The notes under the pieces were generated by a model. It saw only the letters and a list, made by a program, of their open reading frames with translations, searched no databases and was not told where the DNA came from. Of a DNA stretch of 64,000 nt, positions 62,901 to 64,000 are shown one piece after another (positions within the stretch are counted from its first letter, which is position 1; every line of letters begins with the position of its first letter). The position numbers and the translations under genes are program-made. This DNA comes from Aplysia californica. Taxonomy: Eukaryota; Mollusca; Gastropoda; Aplysiida; Aplysiidae. The DNA is taken from assembly GCF_000002075.1 (NCBI RefSeq), contig NW_004797845.1:423351-487350 (forward strand), in the 5' to 3' direction.

Positions 62901-63999
62901 GATAATGACCTAGATCTAGGTCTAAATCTAAATTTAGACTTGGACAAGCAAGTGCAACTCGGGCGAATTCTGATTCTTTACATCTTTTGGTATTGTCACA
63001 GTGATGTTACAAAATTGATAATAAAATCTGCTAGAATTGCACAATTCCATACCTTTTTGCATGAACATGCAAGGAATTGAAAATAGCATTCATTTCATGA
63101 ATGTAGGGATCTTTTTTTAAAATACAAATTTAATTATTTATATTCAAAGTCGGAAATTTAGTCTTGTCTTTTTAATAGCTCCCATGTGATGGATGTGTTC
63201 TCTAACAAGTATCAATTACAACCTTTGCCTAATCCAATATTTTTTTTTTACACATTTCAATGCTACTTTTTATTAACTTTCAAAATATGTATGACACTAC
63301 CTACTTATTATTTCATTTTACTTATGAAAATCCTTCCCGAACATACACACCTATCATTCATGATCGGATGCACAGAGAAAATCGGTGAAAGCTGGTTTAA
63401 AAATGGGCAGAGAATGAGTTAATAGTATGTTTCTCTTAACTGAAAAAACCCAAACATCTAACAAAGATGTATCTTTTGATGTTGCATTTGGTCATTGTTA
63501 GCTATTTTGGTATCAGGGGCAGTAGTTCAACATTTGTTTGCAAATGAGTATTATCTGTGCAAAATGTTGTCTGCTTAGACTATCAGAGGATGTTTATTTT
63601 TTAAAGTGAAAGCAGTTATAGACCAATGGTGAAGTGTCATGTTGCTTATGTTAATAGGTATCGTCAATAATTAACAATTTTGATAAAAAGTCCACCCTTT
63701 TTTTCCTGTTTTACTGATTTCTTTACAAATTTCTATTGCAATATTCTGCTAAAAAAAATGTTTGATTCCAATCATAAGGCTTTGTTTTTAGAAAAACATT
63801 GTTGCAAAATGTGAGCTGCACTTTGATTTTTTAATTTTCTGTACAATTTTTTCAGAACAAGAGCTTGAGCGGGACAACTTGGCTGTTTTCGAGTCGATAC
63901 CGGAGCGTCAGAACGCTCTGCTAGGGGCCGTGGTACGTTTTGCTGCGGTCACCAGCCAGGTGATGAATCCTGACACCATCAAACAGCATTGTATTCGAC
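13040..63999 (+). CDS. UBR2: E3 ubiquitin-protein ligase UBR2 (UBR1/UBR2 family), 3' end beyond window
   Basis: This ligase recognises N-terminal destabilising residues (type 1 basic through the UBR box, type 2 bulky hydrophobic through the ClpS-like N-domain) and ubiquitinates the protein for proteasomal degradation with a RAD6-type E2. Seen: 39 coding exons plus one alternative, with open phase across every junction. The UBR box lies at about residues 93-162, with a Cys/His zinc-ligand pattern and [21 protein letters not shown] ends at 235, a basic helical segment spans 1080-1107, and the split RING runs from CILC at 1148-1151 through CGHVMHHEC at 1208-1216 to CPLC at 1250-1253. Motifs such as [12 protein letters not shown] and [11 protein letters not shown] resemble human UBR2 more than UBR1, from memory. 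About 1,442 codons are in the window, against about 1,755 in vertebrate UBR2. Start: the ATG at 13149 is the first in frame. The protein begins shorter than the human one, so the extreme N-terminus is less certain. Confidence 0.95.
13690..14170. repeat. Dispersed repeat D, 3' part
   Basis: It is homologous to the right half of the copy at 8450-9890 and to 24780-25010. Shared are the tagtggcaataNaaaggg block, the aagtgccattttca block and the tctaaaagcacta block, followed by a degraded C-rich segment. It lies in UBR2 intron 1. Confidence 0.5.
14572..15384. mobile_element. pogo/Tigger-like non-autonomous DNA transposon (MITE), 813 bp
   Basis: The left end is CAGTGGAACCTGCCCTGACG and the right end, read inward, is CAGTCAAACCTGTGTAAGAC. 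Both continue into GGCCACC. TA dinucleotides at 14570-14571 and 15385-15386 flank it as the target duplication. The motif gacggccacc recurs several times near both ends. No transposase frame is present, so movement would have needed an enzyme supplied from elsewhere. Confidence 0.8.
16068..16336 (+). CDS. UBR2: UBR2 exon 2: N-terminal region and first half of UBR box
   Basis: Residues 18 to 107 (the last codon is split, ag|g). It opens [20 protein letters not shown] and ends with [16 protein letters not shown], the first zinc ligands of the UBR box. An in-frame ATG lies at 16056 in the acceptor region, but it is intronic. The next intron (16337-17129) shows nothing notable. Confidence 0.95.
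17130..17208 (+). CDS. UBR2: UBR2 exon 3: central UBR box
   Basis: Residues 107-133 contain [16 protein letters not shown] and HKNHRYR, with the Cys and His zinc ligands of the UBR box. It ends in phase 0 at CGG|GTAAGT. The next intron (17209-19726) carries a complete SINE (17884-18068), an old SINE piece at about 18225-18450, and a short S2-like tail trace at about 19438-19470. Confidence 0.95.
17884..18068 (+). mobile_element. Complete SINE, family S2 (185 bp), 12-bp target duplication
   Basis: It starts tgggtggttggcgggtgctc and ends gcgagcgccgtaaaac followed by ctctactaaaact and gaaa repeats. CCACCTAAGGTG lies directly before (17872-17883) and directly after (18069-18080) it. The degenerate pol III-like boxes TGGTTGGCGGGTG and GGTTTGCTCC suggest a tRNA-type head, which is inferred. 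Further copies in the window are at 22018, 36974, 39108, 39311, 40431, 54809, 55243 (minus) and 62223. Confidence 0.85.
18225..18450 (+). repeat. 5'-truncated copy of SINE family S3
   Basis: It matches the 3' two thirds of the SINE at 61363-61722: tgcttcccgggaagctgaga, the gtctgctggggtaataatag block and the tail atgcactacataaatgcatttattatt. The tRNA-like head is missing. Confidence 0.65.
19727..19831 (+). CDS. UBR2: UBR2 exon 4: end of UBR box
   Basis: Residues 134-168: [18 protein letters not shown], then DPSC and LHT. In the family, the conserved Asp residues of CDCGD help form the acidic pocket that binds an N-terminal Arg, Lys or His; they are intact here. Phase 0 at both ends. The next intron (19832-20956) shows only T-rich runs. 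Confidence 0.96.
20957..21157 (+). CDS. UBR2: UBR2 exon 5: linker and start of ClpS-like N-domain
   Basis: Residues 169-235. It begins [20 protein letters not shown] and ends [19 protein letters not shown] is the hallmark of the type 2 (ClpS-like) binding domain shared by UBR1 and UBR2. Phase 0 at both ends. The next intron (21158-22224) holds a SINE piece. Confidence 0.96.
22018..22185 (+). repeat. 5'-truncated SINE, family S2
   Basis: It matches from aggtgctctggtgtagtttg to the tail gtgccataaaactcttact. It is more diverged than the copy at 17884. It ends about 40 bp before the exon 6 acceptor. Confidence 0.75.
22225..22302 (+). CDS. UBR2: UBR2 exon 6: ClpS-like N-domain
   Basis: Residues 236-261, [20 protein letters not shown] then TIVDRE. 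It continues the N-domain fold after DEVHTYDQ. Phase 0 at both ends. Confidence 0.95.
22635..22712 (-). repeat. SINE/LINE 3' tail fragment
   Basis: An aataataataat run is followed by gacagcatttgtatagcgcg, the reverse complement of the gcgctatacaaatgct-attatt tail seen in SINE S3 and in the minus-strand LINE at 52794. The 5' part is gone. Confidence 0.5.
22786..22848 (+). CDS. UBR2: UBR2 exon 7
   Basis: Residues 262-282, [20 protein letters not shown] then E, following the ClpS-like domain. Phase 0 at both ends. The long intron that follows (22849-26039) holds a dispersed repeat D copy and a CA microsatellite. Confidence 0.93.
23590..25010. repeat. Dispersed repeat D, second long copy (about 1.4 kb)
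   Basis: It is a diverged homologue of 8450-9890: ccgtacttgccgcatcatca, aaaccgccagattgcgcatt, tgtctgtcttcgggtttttg then ggctggaaaatctg, and finally aaatgccattttcaaccctc. A short GA microsatellite lies within at 23820-23836. It sits in UBR2 intron 7, with no coding capacity evident. Confidence 0.55.
25686..25751. repeat. (CA)n microsatellite
   Basis: About 33 perfect CA units. The two His/Thr open frames that cross it are artefacts. Confidence 0.98.
26040..26163 (+). CDS. UBR2: UBR2 exon 8
   Basis: Residues 283-323 plus one base. It contains [20 protein letters not shown] then [10 protein letters not shown], matching the family's KPLKVQVMH...VAHQQFALKLLSWL segment. It ends GCA A|GTAAGT. Confidence 0.95.
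26495..26608 (+). CDS. UBR2: UBR2 exon 9
   Basis: Residues 324-361 plus one base. It contains [11 protein letters not shown] and ends ADTRLWK, matching the family's DxRLWKGAR motif across the next junction. The donor AAAG|GTCACT is weak, but phase and homology on both sides fix it. Confidence 0.9.
26795..27180. repeat. Dispersed repeat R1
   Basis: It begins near agagttattggtataatctt and runs to gatgagtgcctgatttcatc. A second copy lies at 40985-41139 plus 42764-42995, where a LINE has split it. No coding capacity; type unknown. It lies in UBR2 intron 9. Confidence 0.6.
27473..27509 (+). CDS. UBR2: UBR2 exon 10 (37 nt micro-exon)
   Basis: Residues 362-373: [12 protein letters not shown] then a split Cys codon (tg|t). 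With exon 9 it rebuilds [14 protein letters not shown], the counterpart of human LWKGARSVYHQLFM. The next intron (27510-28072) shows nothing notable. Confidence 0.9.
28073..28124 (+). CDS. UBR2: UBR2 exon 11, last constant exon before the alternative pair
   Basis: Residues 374-391: C then [17 protein letters not shown], ending in phase 0 at AAG|GTAAGA. It can join either 29842 or 30795 in frame. Confidence 0.92.
28455..28526 (+). pseudogene. Possible decayed third copy of the alternative exon
   Basis: A good tgtcttgcag acceptor precedes a 24-codon open stretch ([20 protein letters not shown] then FGPN), followed by AAC|GTAAAG. The end [11 protein letters not shown] loosely matches [13 protein letters not shown] of exon 12B, with about 9-10 residues missing and QDDH absent. 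It could be chance. It could also be a live cassette exon of a different kind. Confidence 0.25.
28788..29207 (-). repeat. SINE family S1, diverged copy with tRNA-like head
   Basis: This is the reverse complement of the full copy at 37754-38280, from the body end (gaattttgcccaggtgg) to the tRNA-like head (ggttttgatcctgtgacc then gagaggtgaacatc). The 3' tail with gccgtaaaac is missing. It lies between exon 11 and exon 12A. Confidence 0.75.
29842..29940 (+). CDS. UBR2: UBR2 exon 12A, one of two alternative 33-residue exons
   Basis: It encodes [20 protein letters not shown] then [13 protein letters not shown] (residues 392-424 when used). The acceptor is actttccag and the donor TTG|GTAGGT; 99 nt, phase 0 to 0. 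It aligns without gaps to exon 12B (14 of 33 identical), and both match the single family segment ending in DDH...SVQ.FT.P(S/T)L before ARMLI. Using both exons or neither would also keep the frame, so exclusivity is not enforced by phase. Confidence 0.88.
30795..30893 (+). CDS. UBR2: UBR2 exon 12B, the other alternative 33-residue exon
   Basis: It encodes [20 protein letters not shown] then [13 protein letters not shown]. The acceptor is tccctgtag and the donor TTG|GTAGGT; 99 nt, phase 0 to 0. Its length, phase and donor match exon 12A, from which it is separated by 854 nt. Joining to exon 13 gives [12 protein letters not shown], the family sequence. The next intron (30894-33301) holds a Harbinger-like element. 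Confidence 0.88.
31890..32609. mobile_element. PIF/Harbinger-like MITE, 720 bp
   Basis: The left end is a G-rich segment followed by gctacacc. The right end, read inward, is GGGGGGGAGCTACACCCCC, an imperfect terminal inverted repeat. TTA at 31887-31889 and 32610-32612 fits the 3-bp duplication of this superfamily. No transposase frame. The superfamily call rests only on termini and duplication. Confidence 0.6.
33302..33383 (+). CDS. UBR2: UBR2 exon 13
   Basis: Residues 425-451 plus one base: [20 protein letters not shown] then ACDHKKN, the counterpart of human ARMLITEENLMSIIIKTFMD. The next intron (33384-34811) shows nothing notable apart from short C and T runs. Confidence 0.95.
34812..34890 (+). 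CDS. UBR2: UBR2 exon 14
   Basis: Residues 452-477, with split codons at both ends: [20 protein letters not shown] then YVLHDL. It matches the family segment that leads into LKYVL. The next intron (34891-35584) is unremarkable. Confidence 0.92.
35585..35693 (+). CDS. UBR2: UBR2 exon 15
   Basis: Residues 478-514: [20 protein letters not shown] then [17 protein letters not shown], matching human LKYVLISKPTEWSDELRQ...FLELLKCMQ. The following 4.2 kb intron (35694-39913) is the most repeat-laden in the gene. Confidence 0.95.
36025..36703 (+). mobile_element. Internally deleted non-LTR retrotransposon with 12-bp target duplications
   Basis: ATCAATGGTTGT occurs just before (36013-36024) and just after (36704-36715) the element. 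The left part, read in frame near 36385-36590, resembles the start of a LINE endonuclease: [32 protein letters not shown] and GETVLYSG. The right part (about 36625-36690) reads [13 protein letters not shown], a typical LINE C-terminal end, followed by a gaga tail. The middle, including all of the reverse transcriptase, is absent. A 38-bp unit is duplicated at 36284-36321 and 36322-36359. The clade (RTE-like) is a guess. Intact duplications suggest a fairly recent insertion, moved by another element's enzymes. Confidence 0.75.
36785..36965 (+). repeat. Minisatellite of about 50-70 bp whose unit contains a 3' splice-site look-alike (3 units)
   Basis: Units run tgacaattgtcttgtgttct then gtacNtNattagggcatag. 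The same unit is found at 39236-39300 and, as the genuine exon 16 boundary, at about 39886-39922 (tgacaattgtctcgtgatgc then tgtaccttag|GGCATGG). In the decoys, reading on from the AG soon hits stops. Confidence 0.7.
36974..37022 (+). repeat. 5' fragment of SINE family S2
   Basis: gggtggttggcgggtgctct then ggtgtggtttgctccttctt is nearly identical to 17884 onward. It breaks off at 37022 into unrelated, CpG-richer sequence (to about 37195) that I cannot assign. Confidence 0.75.
37754..38280 (+). mobile_element. Full-length tRNA-derived SINE, family S1 (527 bp), 12-bp target duplication
   Basis: AAAGAAATCAGA at 37742-37753 is repeated exactly at 38281-38292. The head (about 37757-37830) is tRNA-like, with an A box TGGCCTAGAGGTTAAGG and a B box GGTTCGATTCC, the internal promoter for RNA polymerase III. 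A unique body of about 370 bp follows. The 3' tail, tcatatgaccttatgcagtt then gcgagcgccgtaaaac, is shared with family S2. The tail arms gcgctc and gagcgc can pair. An A-rich end completes it. Clean duplications suggest a young copy. Confidence 0.88.
39108..39232 (+). repeat. 5'-truncated SINE, family S2
   Basis: It matches from atcaaacatctgtcgtcctt to the tail gtgccgtaaaacacttacta. The unit ttatttcccgtcc is locally duplicated. It directly precedes a minisatellite unit (39236). Confidence 0.7.
39236..39310 (+). repeat. Further units of the splice-site-like minisatellite
   Basis: ctgacattgtcctgtgttgt then actttattagggcatagatt is one whole unit. tctgacaattgtcctgagtg starts another, which is cut off at 39311 by SINE S2 sequence. 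Confidence 0.65.
39311..39420 (+). repeat. 3'-truncated SINE, family S2
   Basis: cgggtgctctagtgtggttt runs to gtaacacctctaatcttcg, then is lost. It interrupts a minisatellite unit. Confidence 0.7.
39580..39880 (+). repeat. Fragmented SINE S2 pieces, including two tails
   Basis: A middle piece (about 39585-39640: ttgtcattatcctctacttc then tgtttgtcactctcttgtga) is separated from a tail (39752-39812: gcactcatatgaccatatgc then cgagcgccgtaaaac). A second tail follows at 39818-39880 with more changes. This is a pile-up of at least two old copies. Confidence 0.55.
39914..40042 (+). CDS. UBR2: UBR2 exon 16
   Basis: Residues 515-557: [20 protein letters not shown] then [20 protein letters not shown] and AAD. 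It matches human GMDPITRQVGQHIEMEPEWE. Phase 0 at both ends. Its acceptor (gtaccttag) has several look-alikes upstream within the preceding intron. Confidence 0.96.
40431..40616 (+). mobile_element. Complete SINE, family S2, with 12-bp target duplication (one mismatch)
   Basis: CCAATCTGAGGT at 40419-40430 and CCCATCTGAGGT at 40617-40628 flank an S2 copy that runs from ggtgggtagttggcgggtgc to gtgccgtaaaactcttacta then aaactttttaaaaa. It lies in UBR2 intron 16. Confidence 0.82.
40818..40902 (+). CDS. UBR2: UBR2 exon 17
   Basis: Residues 558-585 plus one base: [20 protein letters not shown] then TCTYKNAT, the counterpart of human EKVLIEAYKKCLAVL. The next intron (40903-43594) holds repeat R1 split by a LINE. 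Confidence 0.93.
40985..41139. repeat. Dispersed repeat R1, left part, split by a LINE
   Basis: atatggagttattggtataa runs to attagccagaaaat and matches about 26795-26935. It resumes at 42764. Confidence 0.65.
41140..42763 (+). mobile_element. 5'-truncated LINE (CR1/L2-Rex1 group), broken
   Basis: The reverse transcriptase pieces appear in order: [13 protein letters not shown] (from about 41204), [66 protein letters not shown] and the catalytic FADD at 41852-41863. After these come [13 protein letters not shown] and the C-terminal segment ending at 42528. The reading passes through three frames, so at least two frameshifts exist (near 41445 and 41990, and another near 42110). The endonuclease is missing. 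The 3' end is a TATCT repeat (about 42741-42763). AAAAT before and after it is a likely short target duplication. It was inserted into repeat R1 inside UBR2 intron 17. The clade is named from remembered similarity to fish and invertebrate elements. Confidence 0.85.
42764..42995. repeat. Dispersed repeat R1, right part
   Basis: aaaatggctgccaaggtttg runs to gagtgcctgatttcaccatg and matches about 26930-27180. It rejoins 40985-41139 when the LINE is removed. Confidence 0.65.
43595..43681 (+). CDS. UBR2: UBR2 exon 18
   Basis: Residues 586-614 plus one base: [20 protein letters not shown] then HYPLNRFLA, matching the family segment VSIHLPVSRLLAG. The next intron (43682-44317) shows nothing notable. 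Confidence 0.93.
44318..44379 (+). CDS. UBR2: UBR2 exon 19
   Basis: Residues 615-635: [20 protein letters not shown] then P. It matches the family position LLAGLHVLL and ends in phase 0. Confidence 0.9.
44544..45553. mobile_element. Older pogo-like MITE with a second pogo-like MITE inside it
   Basis: The outer ends are TA-CAGTCATACTTCTTCGAGG at left and, read inward from the right, TA-CAGCCTGCTCTATCGACC. They are diverged but share the CAGYC start and a nearby aggtggt motif. The inner element (44671-45453) splits it within a TA-rich stretch. The outer call is weaker than the inner one. Confidence 0.45.
44671..45453. mobile_element. pogo/Tigger-like MITE (783 bp)
   Basis: The left end is CATTCGAACCTGTGTAAGAT and the right end, read inward, is CAGTCAAACCTGCCTTAACG. 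TA target dinucleotides lie within flanking TATATA runs. Internal repeats of cgtcttagacagg resemble the subterminal motifs of the element at 14572-15384. No transposase frame. Confidence 0.7.
45928..46080 (+). CDS. UBR2: UBR2 exon 20
   Basis: Residues 636-686: [20 protein letters not shown] then [20 protein letters not shown] and [19 protein letters not shown](F/Y)SL(V/Q)NQ is one of the most conserved stretches in UBR1/UBR2. Phase 0 at both ends. The next intron (46081-46429) is plain. Confidence 0.96.
46430..46495 (+). CDS. UBR2: UBR2 exon 21
   Basis: Residues 687-708: [20 protein letters not shown] then LQ, matching human IYYYHNVKCRREMFDKDVVMLQ. Phase 0 at both ends. The next intron (46496-47515) shows no recognised element. 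Confidence 0.95.
47516..47592 (+). CDS. UBR2: UBR2 exon 22
   Basis: Residues 709-733 plus two bases: [20 protein letters not shown] then LLNWV, matching the family's S.MDPN.FL...L.R(F/Y)(E/N)L segment. Confidence 0.93.
48211..48499. mobile_element. piggyBac-like MITE (289 bp including TTAA)
   Basis: TTAA at both ends is the piggyBac target. Next to it, CTGTTTCAGTGCCA at left is matched by CCCTTTCAGTGCCA read inward from the right. No coding capacity. It ends about 95 bp before the start chosen for UBR2 exon 23. Confidence 0.65.
48594..48799 (+). CDS. UBR2: UBR2 exon 23 (start uncertain)
   Basis: Residues 734-802 plus one base: [20 protein letters not shown], then a Pro/Asp/Glu-rich part ([11 protein letters not shown]), then [18 protein letters not shown], the counterpart of human NNTLIEEMLYLIIMLVG. 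The 3' end is firm. For the 5' end, the phase allows an AG before 48594 (gctccag, chosen) or before 48588 (gcgag), two codons longer. Stronger-looking AGs at 48514, 48561 and 48607 are out of phase. Confidence 0.8.
49245..49369 (+). CDS. UBR2: UBR2 exon 24
   Basis: Residues 803-844: [20 protein letters not shown] then [20 protein letters not shown] and ED. It matches human GERFSPGVGQVNATDEIKRE...IIHQLSI. It ends in phase 0. The next intron (49370-49791) is plain. Confidence 0.97.
49792..49844 (+). CDS. UBR2: UBR2 exon 25
   Basis: Residues 845-861 plus two bases: [17 protein letters not shown], matching the family's ETG(M/L)E.VI..VA.FKKP across the junction. Confidence 0.95.
50028..50130 (+). 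CDS. UBR2: UBR2 exon 26
   Basis: Residues 862-896: [20 protein letters not shown] then [15 protein letters not shown], matching human KKPGLTGRGMYELKPECAKE and FYHFSRAEQSK. It ends in phase 0. The next intron (50131-51090) holds a minus-strand S3 SINE. Confidence 0.97.
50305..50654 (-). mobile_element. tRNA-derived SINE, family S3
   Basis: This is the reverse complement of the copy at 61363-61722. It has the tRNA-like head at the right end (ggatttgaacctacgacc, gttgcgagtctgacagccta, ccactaggccacc) and an attattatt tail at the left end next to tatagtggatatc. Diverged, with no clean target duplication seen. Confidence 0.75.
51091..51139 (+). CDS. UBR2: UBR2 exon 27
   Basis: Residues 897-912 plus one base: [16 protein letters not shown], the counterpart of human AEEAQRKLKRQNRED. 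The next intron (51140-51854) is plain apart from a duplicated tract just before exon 28. Confidence 0.93.
51790..51851 (+). repeat. 31-bp direct duplication next to the exon 28 acceptor
   Basis: gaatgtaatttctttttct then ggatgttttttt (51790-51820) is repeated with one change at 51821-51851 and runs straight into tcag. The splice acceptor's pyrimidine tract has been copied in tandem. Confidence 0.85.
51855..52009 (+). CDS. UBR2: UBR2 exon 28
   Basis: Residues 913-964: [52 protein letters not shown]. It matches human ALPPPVLPPFCPLFASLVNI then LQSDVMLCIM and WSESMLQR. It ends in phase 0. The next intron (52010-53645) carries a LINE piece. Confidence 0.96.
52794..53620 (-). mobile_element. CR1/L2-type LINE fragment, 3' part, minus strand
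   Basis: On the minus strand the C-terminal part of a reverse transcriptase can be read in two separate frames. One is [20 protein letters not shown] (within 53607-53422). The other is [15 protein letters not shown] with [16 protein letters not shown] (within 53367-53110). The pieces are in different frames with material lost between them. The 3' end carries an agcgct-rich tail and ends in an ATT run at 52794. The 5' side stops only about 25 bp before the UBR2 exon 29 acceptor. Confidence 0.8.
53646..53766 (+). CDS. UBR2: UBR2 exon 29
   Basis: Residues 965-1004 plus one base: [40 protein letters not shown]. It matches human VLHLIGMALQEEKQHL. The next intron (53767-54578) contains a TC microsatellite. 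Confidence 0.95.
53899..54029. repeat. (TC)n-rich microsatellite
   Basis: A pure TC run at about 53930-53981 has TGTCTC and CCCTCC variants on either side. The Ser/Leu and Arg/Glu open frames over it are artefacts. Confidence 0.95.
54579..54670 (+). CDS. UBR2: UBR2 exon 30
   Basis: Residues 1005-1035: [20 protein letters not shown] then [11 protein letters not shown], matching the family's SILAMLETLQNAP.LE.HKDMIRWILK. It ends in phase 0. The next intron (54671-55838) has two S2 SINEs in opposite orientation. Confidence 0.94.
54809..54977 (+). repeat. SINE family S2
   Basis: gtgggtggttggcggatgct runs to gtgcagtaaaactcttacta. The cacttatatgacctt segment is shortened. No clean target duplication was identified. 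Confidence 0.78.
55243..55408 (-). repeat. SINE family S2, inverted
   Basis: gttttacggcgctcacaact runs to cacccgccaaccacccaca, the reverse complement of the S2 consensus. It forms an inverted pair with the copy at 54809, about 265 bp apart. Confidence 0.82.
55839..56054 (+). CDS. UBR2: UBR2 exon 31: basic helical segment
   Basis: Residues 1036-1107. [20 protein letters not shown] leads into [20 protein letters not shown] and [16 protein letters not shown], the counterpart of human DKAERKRKAEIARLRREKIM and QMSEMQRHFIDENKELF. In known structures this helical region precedes the RING. Phase 0 at both ends. The next intron (56055-56603) shows nothing notable. Confidence 0.97.
56604..56797 (+). 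CDS. UBR2: UBR2 exon 32: first RING cysteines
   Basis: Residues 1108-1171 plus two bases. It starts [10 protein letters not shown], then [10 protein letters not shown], then [10 protein letters not shown] (C1148, C1151) and [17 protein letters not shown] begins the RING that recruits the E2. The next intron (56798-57355) is plain. Confidence 0.97.
57356..57496 (+). CDS. UBR2: UBR2 exon 33: RING centre
   Basis: Residues 1172-1218: [55 protein letters not shown] (1208-1216) holds the RING-H2 Cys and His ligands. [17 protein letters not shown](I/V)MH matches human UBR2. The next intron (57497-58394) is plain. Confidence 0.97.
58395..58559 (+). CDS. UBR2: UBR2 exon 34: end of RING
   Basis: Residues 1219-1273: [59 protein letters not shown] (1250-1253) gives the last RING ligands, and C(E)GLSNTVIPL matches human [11 protein letters not shown]. 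The next intron (58560-58886) is plain. Confidence 0.97.
58887..58987 (+). CDS. UBR2: UBR2 exon 35
   Basis: Residues 1274-1307: [20 protein letters not shown] then [14 protein letters not shown]. This is a variable linker after the RING, corresponding to human NLTQWIRTISQQIKAL. The next intron (58988-59576) is plain. Confidence 0.9.
59577..59688 (+). CDS. UBR2: UBR2 exon 36
   Basis: Residues 1308-1344: [20 protein letters not shown] then [17 protein letters not shown]. The donor CCAG|GTGACC is weak but phase-consistent. The next intron (59689-60624) includes an old S3-like head at about 60180-60330. Confidence 0.92.
60180..60330 (+). repeat. Degraded head of SINE family S3
   Basis: aatctggtggttaggccatt then aaggttcagctcagcttgat and gggaaaggcattatacacaa resemble the tRNA-like head and following segment of the copy at 61363. 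The 3' part is lost. Confidence 0.5.
60625..60685 (+). CDS. UBR2: UBR2 exon 37
   Basis: Residues 1345-1365: [20 protein letters not shown] then A, matching human YSESIKEMLTTFGTATY. It ends in phase 0. The next intron (60686-61228) has a short GA repeat at about 60820. Confidence 0.93.
61229..61316 (+). CDS. UBR2: UBR2 exon 38
   Basis: Residues 1366-1394 plus one base: [20 protein letters not shown] then TCAFTVQAL, matching human VGLKVHPNEEDPRVPIMCWG then SCAYTIQSI. The donor CTCG|GTCAGT is slightly unusual at +3. The next intron (61317-63855) holds S3 and S2 SINEs. Confidence 0.96.
61363..61722 (+). mobile_element. tRNA-derived SINE, family S3 (about 360 bp)
   Basis: The tRNA-like head has an A box TGGCCTAGTGGTTAGG and a B box GGGTTCGAGCT. 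A body follows with tgtccttgggaaggacactt and tgcttcccaggaagttgag. The tail gcgctatacaaatgctatct then attattgttgtt resembles the 3' end of the minus-strand LINE at 52794, the probable partner type. Other copies are at 18225, 50305 (minus) and 60180. Confidence 0.82.
62223..62406 (+). mobile_element. Complete SINE, family S2, with exact 12-bp target duplication
   Basis: CAAACTTTATTT at 62211-62222 is repeated at 62407-62418. The element runs from gtgggtggttagcgggttct to gcgagcgccgtaaaacctct and an A-rich end. A small gctgcttcttctt expansion distinguishes it. Confidence 0.87.
62420..63855. other. UBR2: Remainder of UBR2 intron 38
   Basis: This is AT-rich intron. At about 62780-62940 it has loose AGATCT/CTAGAT repeats like those upstream of the gene. 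The 110-codon frame at 62748-63080 runs through that repeat and is not taken as coding. No other element is recognised. Confidence 0.5.
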
Positions 64000-64000
64000 T
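63856..64000 (+). CDS. UBR2: UBR2 exon 39, cut by the window edge
   Basis: Residues 1395 to about 1442: [48 protein letters not shown]. It corresponds to human FGPLPCRLDDCLRSLTRFAA then AHWTVASVSVVQGHF. No donor is reached before the end of the window. About 400 further residues, including the C-terminal cap, are expected downstream. Confidence 0.93.

Noticed and set aside
62748-63080. 110-codon plus-strand open frame in intron 38
   Set aside because: Its low-complexity [13 protein letters not shown] stretch comes from AGATCT-type repeats. There are no acceptor or donor partners.
1-64000. CRISPR arrays, operons, bacterial promoters or endogenous retrovirus/LTR elements
   Set aside because: Spliced exons and the SINE/LINE content show animal nuclear DNA. 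No spaced direct repeats of CRISPR type, no paired long terminal repeats and no retroviral-type proteins were recognised.

Overview
The window is animal nuclear DNA, most likely from a mollusc or another lophotrochozoan. That placement is an inference from the gene, its roughly 0.1-4 kb GT-AG introns and the mix of SINEs, LINEs and short DNA transposons; it is not proven. One protein-coding gene is clear: a plus-strand UBR2-type E3 ubiquitin ligase of the N-degron pathway. About 39 coding exons run from the ATG at 13149 to the right edge, where the gene is cut off. I assembled about 1,442 codons by checking phase across every junction. Vertebrate UBR2 has about 1,755 residues, so roughly the last fifth lies beyond the window. 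No other host gene is supported.

Layout. Positions 1-13039 are intergenic or upstream sequence holding an old SINE, a 3.3 kb hAT-like transposon with intact 8-bp target duplications (999-4294), clusters of an AGATCT-rich simple repeat, a 1.4 kb dispersed repeat and two GC-rich fold-back repeats. From 13040 rightwards, UBR2 exons alternate with introns full of insertions: three SINE families, CR1/L2-group LINE pieces on both strands, an internally deleted LINE with a 12-bp target duplication, and pogo-like, Harbinger-like and piggyBac-like short elements.

The protein reads in the expected order: N-terminal region, UBR box (about residues 93-162, exons 2-4), ClpS-like N-domain carrying DEVHTY (exon 5 on), long helical middle, a basic helical segment (exon 31), split RING (exons 32-34) and the start of the C-terminal region. 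The most interesting feature is a pair of tandem, homologous 99-nt exons (29842-29940 and 30795-30893). Both start and end in phase 0, end in the same TTG|GTAGGT donor, and encode alternative versions of one 33-residue segment. This is the arrangement expected of mutually exclusive exons. A decayed third copy may lie at 28455-28526. A second notable feature is a scattered 50-70 bp repeat upstream of exon 16 whose unit contains look-alikes of that exon's own 3' splice site.
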